This document shows, in pieces, positions 1 through 8,847 of a stretch of 64,000 bases of DNA; the stretch's first letter is position 1, and each line of letters begins with the position of its first letter. Origin of the DNA: Pseudomonas viridiflava (GTDB lineage Bacteria; Pseudomonadota; Gammaproteobacteria; Pseudomonadales; Pseudomonadaceae); the NCBI RefSeq assembly GCF_900590885.1, contig NZ_UUON01000001.1, forward strand, positions 744,001 through 808,000, in the 5' to 3' direction. A program made the translations under genes and the position numbers. Under the pieces are notes generated by a model that made no database searches, was not told the origin of the DNA, and saw only the letters and a program-made list of their open reading frames with translations.

Positions 1-395
1 CGATTGCCCTGGGCTCGGCAAATATCTTTCACACTTGGCGCTGCGAAGGCATAGAGATCACCCGCGTGGTCGCCGCCGGTGGCTTCCAGAAAAACCCGTT
101 GTGGTTGCAAGCCACGGTCGACGCCACCGGCGTGCCGTTCGAGATGGTACCCCACGACAACCTGACCCTGATCGGCACCGCCGCTGCGGCCGCCTGCGCC
201 CTGGGTGAGTTCAGCGATTTGCAGCAGGCCGCCACGGCGTTCACTACCGTCGGCCGCCTGATCGAACCCGACCCCTACGCCCACGAGCAATACATCGAGT
301 TGCTCGGCCGCTACCGCGCCGCCACCGACAGCGTCGCGCCGATCAGTTGCAAGCCGCCGGCCAATCGCGTGCTCGGCGTAAGGCCGGCAGCATGA
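1..395 (+). CDS. FGGY-family carbohydrate kinase, C-terminal part (start outside window)
   Basis: This is the last ~130 residues of an FGGY-type sugar or polyol kinase. The frame is open from base 3 and ends with TGA at 393-395. The segment GGFQKNPLWLQ followed by a small-residue helix (GTAAAAACALG) is typical of the ATP-binding C-terminal domain of xylulokinase/ribulokinase-like enzymes. The enzyme is cytosolic and would phosphorylate the compound imported by the ABC transporter encoded just downstream. The stop codon overlaps the ATG of the next gene (ATGA), so translation is probably coupled. The substrate cannot be read from this fragment; erythritol, ribitol or a pentitol are possibilities because SorC regulators plus FGGY kinases control such pathways elsewhere. 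Confidence 0.85.
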   Translation, partial: IALGSANIFHTWRCEGIEITRVVAAGGFQKNPLWLQATVDATGVPFEMVPHDNLTLIGTAAAAACALGEFSDLQQAATAFTTVGRLIEPDPYAHEQYIELLGRYRAATDSVAPISCKPPANRVLGVRPAA

Positions 396-1366
396 GCGCC
401 GAATCGCTGTCGCCCAAACTCAGCGGGGACTCCCCGCGCGATGACCTGATGGTGCAAGTCGCCAAGCTGTACTACGACCTGGAAAAGACCCAAAGCGAAA
501 TCTCCCAGGAAACCGGCCTGACCCGCTGGCAAGTCAGCCGCCTGCTGCGCGAGGCGCGTGACTGTGGGGTGGTGCGCATCGACATCGTCGCCCATTCCGC
601 CCGTGTGCCGGCACTGGAAGTGGCCCTGCAAAAGCGCTTTGGCCTGCGCGAGGCGCTGGTGCTGGAGGTGGAAGACGAGGACGCGTTGAACGTGGTCACC
701 CAGGCCGCCGCGCGCTACCTGTGCAACCTGCAGCCGATGCCCGCGCTGATCGGCGTGTCCTGGGGACGCACCCTGACCAAAATGGCCCAGTGGCTCACGC
801 CGCGCTGGAACGAAGGGGTCAACGTGGTCTTGCTCAATGGCGCAATCAACACGCGCTCCATGGGAGAACCGAGCCACAACGTCGCCGAACGTTTTGCCCA
901 GGCCGCGCGTGGTCAGGCGACCTTGCTGCCGGTGCCGGCGATCCTCGGCCACGCCCATACCCGCGAGGCGCTGGAGCAAGACCCGGTGATCGCCCAAGTG
1001 ATGCAATTGGGTGAACAGGCGCCGGTGGCGTGTTTCAGCCTCGGCGAACTGAGTGACCACTCGGTGCTGCTGGAATCCGGCTACATCGACCGCCCGTTGC
1101 TGCAGGAGCTGGAGCGCCTGGGTGCCGTCGGCGACATCATGGGCCGCTTTATCGGCATGGACGGCGAGCCGGTCATGCCCGAGCTCGATGCCCGCACCCT
1201 GGGCCTGCGCTTGTCGGCCTTGCGCGACAAAGCCTGGTCGATTGCCGTGTGCGTCGGCGCCCACAAGCACCGCATCGTGCACGCGAGTATCAAGGCCGGT
1301 TATGTGAATGTGCTCGCCACCGATGCCGCGACCGCCCGCTATCTGCTGGAGCAGGATCATGAATGA
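392..1366 (+). CDS. SorC/DeoR-family sugar-binding transcriptional regulator
   Basis: This 324-residue protein has an N-terminal helix-turn-helix at about residues 15-60 (VAKLYYDLEKTQSEIS ... TRWQVSRLLREA), followed by a SorC-type sugar-phosphate-binding domain to the C-terminus (for example IGVSWGRTL and VLLNGAINTRS). Family members sense a phosphorylated sugar and regulate its uptake and catabolic operon. I chose the ATG at 392 because it overlaps the kinase stop codon and matches the family's usual start; a longer frame from 347 only reads into the kinase gene. It overlaps the following ABC ATPase gene by 8 bases. It probably senses the product of the upstream kinase and autoregulates this operon. 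Confidence 0.88.
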   Translation: MSAESLSPKLSGDSPRDDLMVQVAKLYYDLEKTQSEISQETGLTRWQVSRLLREARDCGVVRIDIVAHSARVPALEVALQKRFGLREALVLEVEDEDALNVVTQAAARYLCNLQPMPALIGVSWGRTLTKMAQWLTPRWNEGVNVVLLNGAINTRSMGEPSHNVAERFAQAARGQATLLPVPAILGHAHTREALEQDPVIAQVMQLGEQAPVACFSLGELSDHSVLLESGYIDRPLLQELERLGAVGDIMGRFIGMDGEPVMPELDARTLGLRLSALRDKAWSIAVCVGAHKHRIVHASIKAGYVNVLATDAATARYLLEQDHE

Positions 1367-2846
1367 GTTGGCCCTGGAAATTCGTCATGTCAGCAAGCGC
1401 TTTCCACCGAATGTGATCGCCCTCACTGACGCCTCACTGCAAGTGCGCCCCGGTGAAGTGCATTGCCTGCTCGGCGCAAATGGCGCGGGCAAGAGCACGC
1501 TGTTGAAGATTGTCGCCGGTGCCCACCGGCCGGATGGCGGCGAAATGCTGATCGCCAATCAGAAAGTGGAGCTGAAAAACCCGCAACAGGCGCGCCAGGC
1601 CGGGATCGCGATGATCTACCAGGAGCTGGACCTGATCCCGCAGATGACCGTCGAAGAAAACCTGATGCTTGGCTACGCGCCACGGCGTTTCGGCATGATC
1701 GACCGGGGCAAGCGCAGCGCGTTGGCCAAGGCCGCGTTGCTGCGGGTGGGGGCCAATTTCGCCAGCACCGACCGCGTGGGCAGCCTGTCGATTGCCAACC
1801 AGCAACTGGCGGCGATTGCCCGGGCGCTGACCTGCGAGGCCAGGGTGGTGGTGATGGACGAACCGTCTGCCGCGCTGAATGAAACCGAACTCAAGCAAGT
1901 GTTCCAGGTGATCCGCGAGATCACCGCCGCCGGGGTGGCAGTGCTGTATGTGAGCCATCGCTTGAATGAAATCCGTGAGATCGGCGACCGCGTCACGGTG
2001 CTGCGTGCCGGTTGCACGCTGCACACCCATGAGCTGGCGCAGATCGATGACCAGGCGCTGATTGCGGCGGTGGTCGGCGAACACCGCGACCTGCTCGAAC
2101 GCAGCCCACGCCAGCCGCCGCGTGAGGCATTGGCGCTGAATATCCGCCGCTTGCAGGGCGCGCAGGGGCTGGACGTACGTGAGTTGCAGGTACGCCAGGG
2201 CGAGATCGTCGGCCTTGCGGGACTTAACGGCGCCGGGCGCAGCACCTTGCTCAAGGCCTTGTTTGGGGTGGGGCGCAATGACAGTGACGTCGAACTGTTC
2301 GGCGAACCCTACCGACCCTTGACCTCACGCCAGGCGATTCGCCAGGGGGTCGGCCTGGTCCCGGAAAACCGCAAGACCGAAGGCCTGCTGCTGGACGCGC
2401 CGATCTACCGTAACGCGTGCCTGGTGCACGCGCGGCACCTGCGCTGGTTTTCCCATCGCCAGGCCAAGGAACGCGCGGGCCCGGTGTTGCAGCGCCTGCA
2501 AACCAAGCTCGCCAACCTGGAGCAGCCGGTGCGGCAACTGTCCGGCGGCAACCAGCAAAAAGTGGTCATGGCCAAGTGGGTGATCGACGGCGCGCGCCTG
2601 TTGCTGCTTGACGAGCCGAGCCGTGGCCTGGACGTGGGCGCCAAGGCCGACCTGTACGCCCTGGCTCGCAGCCTGGCGCAGGAAGGCGCGGCGGTACTGG
2701 TGGCCAGCAGCGAGCTGGATGAGTTGTACGTCAATTGTGACCGCATCTGGGTCATGCATGAGGGCCGCAATGCGCTGTGTTTTGACCCGTTGAGCGCCAG
2801 TCGCGACGAGATCGACCAGGCCATCCTTATTGGTAGAAGAGTGTAA
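1359..2846 (+). CDS. Sugar ABC transporter ATP-binding protein (RbsA/XylG type, two NBDs)
   Basis: This 495-residue protein carries two fused nucleotide-binding domains, the hallmark of the CUT2 class of carbohydrate importers. The first has an intact Walker A (GANGAGKST near residue 37) and Walker B (VVMDEPSAAL). The second has GLNGAGRST as a degenerate Walker A, the signature LSGGNQQKV and LLLDEPSRGLDVG. The start at ATG 1359 overlaps the regulator gene. It energises uptake through the permease encoded 4 bases downstream. The cognate periplasmic binding protein is not in the window and is probably upstream of the kinase. Family assignment is secure; substrate is unknown. Confidence 0.93.
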   Translation: MNELALEIRHVSKRFPPNVIALTDASLQVRPGEVHCLLGANGAGKSTLLKIVAGAHRPDGGEMLIANQKVELKNPQQARQAGIAMIYQELDLIPQMTVEENLMLGYAPRRFGMIDRGKRSALAKAALLRVGANFASTDRVGSLSIANQQLAAIARALTCEARVVVMDEPSAALNETELKQVFQVIREITAAGVAVLYVSHRLNEIREIGDRVTVLRAGCTLHTHELAQIDDQALIAAVVGEHRDLLERSPRQPPREALALNIRRLQGAQGLDVRELQVRQGEIVGLAGLNGAGRSTLLKALFGVGRNDSDVELFGEPYRPLTSRQAIRQGVGLVPENRKTEGLLLDAPIYRNACLVHARHLRWFSHRQAKERAGPVLQRLQTKLANLEQPVRQLSGGNQQKVVMAKWVIDGARLLLLDEPSRGLDVGAKADLYALARSLAQEGAAVLVASSELDELYVNCDRIWVMHEGRNALCFDPLSASRDEIDQAILIGRRV

Positions 2847-2850
2847 AGCC

Positions 2851-3879
2851 ATGACTATTGCCAGCAACCCGACACCCATTTTCGACAAGCCCGTGGCCCT
2901 CGCGCCGAGCCGCCGCAGCGCGGTGCTGGAGTGGGTGATGCGCTACAACTTCGTGTTCATTTTCCTGTTCGCCGTGGTGGTGGCGACGTTTCTGTCGGAC
3001 GACTTCCTGACCTTCGGCAACATCGCCAACCTGTTCCAGCAAGGCGCGATTGTGGGGATCGTGGCCATCGGCATGACCTTTGTGATTCTGACTGCCAATA
3101 TTGATTTGTCCGTGGGCAGCCTGTGCGCGTTCGGCGGCATCCTGGTGGCGGTGCTGCTGCAGAATCAGGTCAGCGGCTGGCTGGCGGTGCCGGCGACCTT
3201 GCTGGTGGGGCTGGCGATTGGCACCTTGATGGGCAGCCTGACGGTGTTCGGCAAAGTGCCGAGTTTTATCATCACCCTGGCCGGCCTGGTGTCGTTGCGC
3301 GGCGCAACCTTTTTGGCCTCCGACGGCGCGCCAATTGGCGGGCTGCCGGCGAGCTTTACCGGGTTTGGTTCGTCGATGATCGATATCCTGCCGAGCGCCG
3401 GCATTGCGTTCCCGGTGCTGGGTCTGATCTTTATCGCGATCACCGTGATCGCCTGGCTGGTGCTGCGCTACACGGTGTTTGGCGAGTATGTGCTCGCCAC
3501 CGGCGGCAATCTTGAAGCGGCGCGGCTGTCCGGGGTGCCGGTACGCGCGGTGACCATCGCGGTGTTTGCCATCTGCGGCGGGCTGGCGGCGTTTGCCGGT
3601 TTGTTGATGACCTCGCGCCTGCATGTCGGCCAACCCACTGCCGCCCAAGGCCTGGAGCTGGACGCCATCGCCGCCGTGGTGCTGGGCGGCACCAGCCTGT
3701 TCGGCGGGCGTGGCAGCGTGGTGGGCACGGCGGTGGCGGTGATGCTGCTGCAGGTGCTGCGCAATATCTTCAATTTGTTGGGCTTGGGTTCGTTCTATCA
3801 GATGGCGATCACCGGCGTGATCATTGTGCTGGCTATCCTGCTCAACCGCCTGATCGACCATTACGCTGGCCGTACCTGA
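2851..3879 (+). CDS. Sugar ABC transporter permease (RbsC/CUT2 family)
   Basis: The 342-residue protein is almost entirely hydrophobic, with about 8-10 membrane segments. It contains the RbsC-family hallmarks DLSVGSL (after segment 2) and the cytoplasmic EAA-like loop followed by GLELDAIAAVVLGGTSLFGG. It forms the channel of the importer with the preceding ATPase, probably as a homodimer. The ATG at 2851 follows the ATPase stop by 4 bases. Its own stop is 12 bases before the HAD phosphatase gene, so it sits inside one operon. Confidence 0.93.
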   Translation: MTIASNPTPIFDKPVALAPSRRSAVLEWVMRYNFVFIFLFAVVVATFLSDDFLTFGNIANLFQQGAIVGIVAIGMTFVILTANIDLSVGSLCAFGGILVAVLLQNQVSGWLAVPATLLVGLAIGTLMGSLTVFGKVPSFIITLAGLVSLRGATFLASDGAPIGGLPASFTGFGSSMIDILPSAGIAFPVLGLIFIAITVIAWLVLRYTVFGEYVLATGGNLEAARLSGVPVRAVTIAVFAICGGLAAFAGLLMTSRLHVGQPTAAQGLELDAIAAVVLGGTSLFGGRGSVVGTAVAVMLLQVLRNIFNLLGLGSFYQMAITGVIIVLAILLNRLIDHYAGRT

Positions 3880-3891
3880 GGATTTCGACCC

Positions 3892-4557
3892 ATGACTGCA
3901 CCCCGAATCAAAGCCGTGATCTTCGACATGGACGGCCTGCTGCTCGACACCGAGGGCATCTACACCCAGGTCACCCAGCTGATTTCCGACCGCTACGGTG
4001 GGCGTACGTTTGACTGGCAGTTCAAGCAGAACACCATTGGGCTGGGGGCTTACGACCTGGCGAGTTACATCGTGCAGTCGCTGCAATTGCCGATCAGCCC
4101 GGAGGCTTTCCTGGAGCAGCGCACGCCGCTGATGAACGAGCGTTTTCCCCACGCCGCTGCCATGGCCGGGGCCGAGGCGCTGGTAAGGGACTTGTCGGCC
4201 AAGGGCGTGCCGATTGCGGTAGGCACCAGTTCGTCACGGCACTACTTCGACTTGAAGATCAGCCGGCACCCGTGGTTTGGGCTGTTTGACGCGATCGTGA
4301 CGGCGGATGACCCGCAAGTGGGCGCGGCCAAGCCGGCACCGGATATTTTCCTGGTGGCTGCGCAGCGTCTTGGCGTGAACCCGGCGGATTGCCTGGTGTT
4401 CGAGGACTCGCCCTTTGGCGTGACCGCGGCGAAAGCGGCGGGCATGTATGCGGTGGCGATTCCCGATCCGGCGATGCCGAATGAGAAGTTCCTGCATGCA
4501 GACCGCCGTTTACGCAGCCTTGAAGCGTTTGAACCCCGGCAGTGGGGCTTGGCTTAA
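3892..4557 (+). CDS. HAD-superfamily phosphatase (beta-phosphoglucomutase/pseudouridine phosphatase-like)
   Basis: This 221-residue HAD subfamily IA protein has all four motifs: FDMDGLLLD (nucleophile and acid Asp near residue 11), GTSSS (motif II), the Lys in GAAKPAP (motif III), and FEDSPFG (motif IV). A cap domain lies between residues 20 and 85. Such enzymes dephosphorylate or isomerise small sugar phosphates in the cytosol. A GAGGA ribosome site precedes the ATG, and the gene is the last of the sugar-uptake operon. Here it may recycle or detoxify a phosphorylated intermediate of the imported sugar; that role is inferred only from position. Confidence 0.85.
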   Translation: MTAPRIKAVIFDMDGLLLDTEGIYTQVTQLISDRYGGRTFDWQFKQNTIGLGAYDLASYIVQSLQLPISPEAFLEQRTPLMNERFPHAAAMAGAEALVRDLSAKGVPIAVGTSSSRHYFDLKISRHPWFGLFDAIVTADDPQVGAAKPAPDIFLVAAQRLGVNPADCLVFEDSPFGVTAAKAAGMYAVAIPDPAMPNEKFLHADRRLRSLEAFEPRQWGLA

Positions 4558-4561
4558 TCCC

Positions 4562-4843
4562 TTAAACGAACGGCTGGCCACTGAACCCGCGTGGCAGGCG
4601 CTGCAAGCCTGGCAGGTCGGTGAGGCGTTGGGTCCAGGCGCTGCGCCAGTCGCTGCCGGTGTGGGTCTTGGCTTTGCGGGAGGCGCGGCGCGCGGCGTTG
4701 CGCTGGGTGCGGCGTGCTTCCTTGTAGGCATCAGTATTACGGCAGGTACGGCATTTGACGCGGTTCAGCTCGGTGCTGGACGTCAGGTTGGTGCCGTGGT
4801 GGCCACAGGCAAGATGCCCGGCGACCTTGAAGTGAATGACCAT
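4562..4843 (-). CDS. Small Cys/His conserved protein, possible zinc-binding
   Basis: This is a 93-residue protein of unknown function. Its first half carries Cys13, His15/His16, Cys31 and Cys34 (CGHH ... CRTC), a spacing that could bind one zinc ion. It is followed by a strongly basic Arg/Lys-rich stretch (about residues 42-60) that could contact nucleic acid. A good ribosome site (AGAAGGAGA) precedes the ATG. It is convergent with the HAD gene, only 4 bases away. I recall similar small proteins from other pseudomonads but no characterised one. Confidence 0.65.
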   Translation of the reverse strand: MVIHFKVAGHLACGHHGTNLTSSTELNRVKCRTCRNTDAYKEARRTQRNAARRASRKAKTHTGSDWRSAWTQRLTDLPGLQRLPRGFSGQPFV

Positions 4844-4968
4844 GTAAGCGTCTCCTTCTTAGGGGGTACGCGCATCGGTAAACCCACAATGCGCGCGGGG
4901 AGGGCGGGCGGCAAAAAAAGCCCGGCACCTGAAATTACGACCCCAACGCGACAGCGACGTTCGGTGCC

Positions 4969-5505
4969 TCAGTCAATCAGTGCCAGCAGGTCGGTGTCGC
5001 CCACGTCCTGCCCGGCTTGGGTCAGCAGGGTGGTGACTTGGCCGCGGTGGTGGGTCTGGTGGTTGAAAAAATGGATGAGCAGGCTGTAGAAGTTTTTGTC
5101 GGCGGCCATGCCGCGCATGTTGTGGTAAGGCAGGCGATGGTCGAGGTCGGGTTCCTGCAGGGAATGGCTCCAGTCGACAATCAGTTGGTCGAGCCAGGCG
5201 CGCCGGGTGGCGAGTTCGTGCAGGTTGTTGAAGGCCAACTGTTTCAAATCCTGCGGCGTGGTGATCGCGCTTAACGGTTCCAGCGCCGTAAAACCCGCCG
5301 GGTGCAGGGCGAAGCGTTTGAGCCAGACCGTATCGCCCAGGGCCAGGTGATTCAGCGTGCCGAGGATCGAGCCGAAAAACGCGCGGCGGTCTTCGACCAG
5401 TTCGGCGTGACTCAGCTTGCCGGCCGCGTCATAGACCTTGCGATTCATCCACTGGTTGTAGCTCGCCATCAGGGCGAGCTGGTCGATACGGTTCACGTGT
5501 TTCAT
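4969..5505 (-). CDS. DinB family protein
   Basis: This 178-residue protein fits the DinB/YfiT-like four-helix-bundle family. It starts with the typical NRIDQLALMASYNQWMN helix. It carries the expected metal-binding histidines: one in the LNHLALGDTVW segment and two in HFFNHQTHHRGQ near residue 145. Members are putative metal-dependent hydrolases or thiol transferases. The name comes from damage-induced genes in Bacillus and does not imply a DNA polymerase. It stands alone between unrelated genes, so its substrate cannot be inferred. Confidence 0.88.
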   Translation of the reverse strand: MKHVNRIDQLALMASYNQWMNRKVYDAAGKLSHAELVEDRRAFFGSILGTLNHLALGDTVWLKRFALHPAGFTALEPLSAITTPQDLKQLAFNNLHELATRRAWLDQLIVDWSHSLQEPDLDHRLPYHNMRGMAADKNFYSLLIHFFNHQTHHRGQVTTLLTQAGQDVGDTDLLALID

Positions 5506-5623
5506 CTCTTTGGCGTGGTCGCGCCATCATAAGGCGTGCCCGCCCGGCGGTCATGGTGTTCCGGCAGTGGCGGGCTATGGTTGATGAACGCCTACCTTGC
5601 TGCCGGGAGGGAAACACCATGCT

Positions 5624-6235
5624 TTATATTCCGCGCGCGGCCAGGATAGCCAGATAGAGCAAGACCACACCGCAGGCGCTATAACTGACGCGTTGCCATA
5701 ACGGTGACGCATTCTGGCGCAGCAGGTTGACCAGGCCCGCAATCAGAAAGCACGACAACACCGATGCCAGCATAAAACCCGCAAAAAACATCAGCGTCTG
5801 CCCGTGGCTGGGCGTGGCGCCGACGATGCCGGACAGCGCACTGCCCAACGCGCCCCAGTACACAATGTTTTTCGGGTTGGCCAAAGAGATCGCCGCCCCC
5901 ACCGCCAGGGCGCTCTGCCCGGAGCCGGCCGGGGCGTTGTCTGCTTGCGGCAACTGCCAGGCGTCGATCAGGCTGCGCACGCCCAACCAGGCCAGGTACA
6001 CCGCGCAGACGATGGTCAGCGGCACGCGCACCGCATCATGCTGGATCAACAGGGCAATGCCGGTGAGGCCGATCACCGCCCACACGGCATCGCCCACCAG
6101 CGAGCCGACCTGTACGAGCAGGGCCGGGGTGAAACCGTGGAGCAGGCCACGGCGCAGGGTCTCGGCGAGCACGGCGCCGGGGGAGAGGCAAAATACAAAA
6201 CCGAATATCAGCGCGTAGAAAAAAATCGTCAGCAT
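5624..6235 (-). CDS. LysE/RhtB-family amino-acid exporter
   Basis: This is a 203-residue inner-membrane protein with about six hydrophobic segments. The first segment contains the family's LSPGAVLAETLRRG motif, and the middle contains the conserved SLANPKNIVYWG. LysE/RhtB proteins export amino acids or related metabolites. The start is supported by AAGGAA eight bases before the ATG. The neighbouring AraC-type regulator gene on the same strand ends 74 bases upstream of this start and may control it. That arrangement is common for these exporters. Confidence 0.9.
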   Translation of the reverse strand: MLTIFFYALIFGFVFCLSPGAVLAETLRRGLLHGFTPALLVQVGSLVGDAVWAVIGLTGIALLIQHDAVRVPLTIVCAVYLAWLGVRSLIDAWQLPQADNAPAGSGQSALAVGAAISLANPKNIVYWGALGSALSGIVGATPSHGQTLMFFAGFMLASVLSCFLIAGLVNLLRQNASPLWQRVSYSACGVVLLYLAILAARGI

Positions 6236-6309
6236 GCCCGCGTTCCTTCAGGAGATGGCGGGCAGTGTGAGGGCGCGCAGACGGGCTGTCTTGAACCAGA
6301 TTGCGCTGT

Positions 6310-7101
6310 TCAGCGTTTCAACACGCTCTGATAACGCCCCGGTGTGATGCCATAGGCAGCGCGAAAATGCCGGTTGAGATGGCTCTGATCAGCAAACCCC
6401 AGGTCGTGGGCGACGTCGCTGGCCGCCACGCCCTTGCGCAACAGGCCCTTGGCCCGACGGGTGCGCAATTGCATGGCCCATTGCCGGGGGCTGAGTCCGG
6501 TTTCTTTCTGGAAAGTGCGCAGCAGGTGAAATTTGGACAACCCCAGCTCATCGCCAAGATGCTCCAGGGGCAGCGACTGCTGCAGGTGCTCGGCGAGCAG
6601 TTCCTGGGCGCGGCCGATCAGGCTTTTGCCGGTTGCCGCGCTGCCGGGCATGCGCACGCCGCTGAGGCTGGCGACCTCGCCCAGCAACAGCACTAAAGCG
6701 TCTGCGTGGATGCCTTGGACCAGCGCATCGCCGCCCAAGGTGCTGCGTACGGTGGCCGCCAGGCGCCAGGCCAGGTCCGGCGCAACGCACAGCGAACGGT
6801 CGAACTCCAGGTGGGTCAGCCCCAGGTCGGCGGCCAGTTGCTCAGCGGTGATGTACAGGCTCACAAACTGCCACGGCGCGCCATCCGCCGCGCCACCGCC
6901 CTGAATCTGCCCGGGGTTGTACAAGGTGATGGAGCCCGGCCCGGCCACGAATTCGCGGCGATCCAGCCAGACTTTCTCCTCGCCCACCAGGTTTACGCCA
7001 ATCACGCATTCGTCATGGCTGTGGCGGGCGAAGGTCAGGCCGGTGCAGGTGGTGCTGCTGAGTTCGTAGTGGCCCAGCCAGGCGTGTTGCGTGGCGCTCA
7101 T
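6310..7101 (-). CDS. AraC-family transcriptional regulator
   Basis: This 263-residue regulator has an N-terminal cupin-like ligand-binding domain (about 1-150, with HSHDECVIG and NPGQIQGG) and a C-terminal double helix-turn-helix (about 165-260). The latter contains LSKFHLLRTFQKETG and the family signature ending in GFADQSHLNRHFRAAYG. It precedes the LysE-type exporter gene on the same strand and may regulate it, as in many pseudomonad amino-acid export loci. The ribosome site is weak. The effector is unknown. Confidence 0.9.
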   Translation of the reverse strand: MSATQHAWLGHYELSSTTCTGLTFARHSHDECVIGVNLVGEEKVWLDRREFVAGPGSITLYNPGQIQGGGAADGAPWQFVSLYITAEQLAADLGLTHLEFDRSLCVAPDLAWRLAATVRSTLGGDALVQGIHADALVLLLGEVASLSGVRMPGSAATGKSLIGRAQELLAEHLQQSLPLEHLGDELGLSKFHLLRTFQKETGLSPRQWAMQLRTRRAKGLLRKGVAASDVAHDLGFADQSHLNRHFRAAYGITPGRYQSVLKR

Positions 7102-7138
7102 CGAATCGGCTCGCGATAAAGGGGAGCGCCGAGCATAA

Positions 7139-8422
7139 CTAAATACTCAAGCGCAGGGCGAGGGCGGCGAGGGTGATCAGCAGCACCGGCAAGGTCAGTA
7201 CAATCCCGACCTTGAAGTAGTAGCCCCAGGTGATGGTGATGCCTTTGCGCGCGAGGATATGCAGCCACAGCAAGGTGGCCAGGCTGCCGATGGGGGTGAT
7301 TTTGGGGCCCAGGTCGCTGCCGATCACGTTGGCGTAGATCATCGCGTCCTTGACCACGCCAACGGCATGGCTGGATTCGATGGACAGCGCGCCGATCAGC
7401 ACGGTGGGCAGGTTGTTCATGGCCGACGACAGCAACGCGGTCAGCACCCCGGTGCCCATGGCCGCGCCCCACACGCCGTAATGCGCAAAGGTATCGAGCC
7501 AGGTCGCCAGGTAGGTGGTGAGGCCGGCGTTACGCAGGCCGTAGACCACCAGGTACATGCCGAGGGAAAAAACCACGATCTGCCACGGCGCTTCCTTCAG
7601 CACCTTGCGCGTGGAGATTTTGTGGCCCTTGGCGGCGATCACCAGCAGGAGCACGGCGCACACCGCGGAGATGGCACTGATGGGAATGCCCAGCGGTTCG
7701 AGGGCGAAGCAGCCGACCAGCAGGATACCCAGCACCCACCAACCGGCGCGGAAAGTGGCGCGGTCGTGGATGGCGCTGGCGGGGTCCGCCAGGTCAGCCG
7801 GGTCGTAGGTTTGCGGGATATCGCGACGGAAGAACCACAGCAGCACGGCCAGGGTGGCGGCCACGCTGACGAAGTTCACCGGCACCATCACGGCGGCGTA
7901 TTCGTTGAAGCCGATTTTGAAATAGTCCGCCGAGACGATATTCACCAGGTTCGACACCACCAGCGGCAGGCTTGCGGTGTCGGCGATAAACCCGGCGCCC
8001 ATCACGAAGGCCAGGGTGGCTGCCGGTGAGAAACGCAGCGCCAACAGCATCGACATCACGATCGGCGTGAGGATCAACGCCGCGCCGTCATTGGCAAACA
8101 GCGCCGAGACCAACGCGCCGAGCAGCACCATATACGCAAACAATCGCCGGCCGCGCCCACGGCCCCAGCGCGCCACGTGCAGCGCGGTCCAAGCGAAGAA
8201 CCCGGCTTCGTCCAGCAGCAGGCTGATGATGATCAGCGCGACAAAGGTGCCGGTGGCGTTCCAGATGATGTGCCACACCACCGGGATATCCGCCAGGCTG
8301 ATCACGCCGCAGGCCAGGGCGAGGATCGCGCCCAGTGTTGCGCTCCAGCCGACGCCCAACCCTTTGGGTTGCCAGATAACCAAAACGATCGTAACGAGAA
8401 AGATACCAATGGCAACTAGCAT
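7139..8422 (-). CDS. arsB: Arsenite efflux membrane protein ArsB
   Basis: The 427-residue protein has about 12 membrane segments and follows the ArsB sequence closely: [16 protein letters not shown] at the N-terminus, [37 protein letters not shown] and a C-terminal segment with [13 protein letters not shown]. ArsB exports arsenite or antimonite across the inner membrane, using the proton gradient or paired with ArsA. Its length matches the family (~429). No arsR, arsC, arsA or arsH flanks it, so it is a solitary copy. Its regulation and whether it still serves arsenic resistance cannot be read here. Confidence 0.88.
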   Translation of the reverse strand: MLVAIGIFLVTIVLVIWQPKGLGVGWSATLGAILALACGVISLADIPVVWHIIWNATGTFVALIIISLLLDEAGFFAWTALHVARWGRGRGRRLFAYMVLLGALVSALFANDGAALILTPIVMSMLLALRFSPAATLAFVMGAGFIADTASLPLVVSNLVNIVSADYFKIGFNEYAAVMVPVNFVSVAATLAVLLWFFRRDIPQTYDPADLADPASAIHDRATFRAGWWVLGILLVGCFALEPLGIPISAISAVCAVLLLVIAAKGHKISTRKVLKEAPWQIVVFSLGMYLVVYGLRNAGLTTYLATWLDTFAHYGVWGAAMGTGVLTALLSSAMNNLPTVLIGALSIESSHAVGVVKDAMIYANVIGSDLGPKITPIGSLATLLWLHILARKGITITWGYYFKVGIVLTLPVLLITLAALALRLSI

Positions 8423-8560
8423 TCGAGACCCCAGGCAAGGAAAGCGGTGTAAGGATTGACTTGCGACAAGTCCTACTAATTCCCGGATAAGTACCTGAAA
8501 TTAAAATGAAACACTAGTGTCCTAAAGTGCCCGACCATTAGTGATAAAGGAAGAAACCGC

Positions 8561-8776
8561 GTGACCCGTGCCACTCGCAACCTGCGCAAGACCCTGGATT
8601 CCGTCGCGGAAAATAACGAAACCGCCGCGTTCGACCTGATGCGCGCCGTGGAAAAACTCGGCGACGAAGTGCTGCGCCAGCGCCTGCTCAACACCATTCA
8701 CCGGCTCAACCAGGACGCCCACGAACTGCGCGAAGCGCGCGACTCGGTAGAGCAGGTCTCGGTCCGCCTGGCCTGA
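8561..8776 (+). CDS. Small conserved hypothetical protein (71 aa)
   Basis: This is a short, highly charged, mostly helical protein that starts at GTG. AAAGGAAG lies 6-8 bases upstream, which decides this start. It contains no membrane segment and no known motif; residues 20-60 form a likely amphipathic helix pair (RAVEKLGDEVLRQRLLNTIH). I do not recognise the function. I prefer it to the overlapping 97-residue minus-strand frame, which has a less natural composition and no ribosome site. Confidence 0.6.
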   Translation: MTRATRNLRKTLDSVAENNETAAFDLMRAVEKLGDEVLRQRLLNTIHRLNQDAHELREARDSVEQVSVRLA

Positions 8777-8847
8777 GCAAGATCGTTCAAGACAAAGGCC
8801 CGGTTGCGCTGGCATGCTTGTCGACTGTCTGTCGATGAGCCGTCTCC

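Noticed and set aside
2827..4152. 441-residue minus-strand open frame opposite the permease and HAD genes
   Set aside because: It is the antisense of two well-recognised genes, with Gln/His/Arg-rich low-quality composition and no ribosome site; a GC-rich shadow.
8456..8484. TTGACT as a -35 box before the 71-residue gene
   Set aside because: The sequence 17 bases downstream (ATTCCC) is not a -10 element.
8522..8815. 97-residue minus-strand frame over the 71-residue gene
   Set aside because: The plus-strand GTG gene has a good ribosome site and natural composition; the minus frame has neither.
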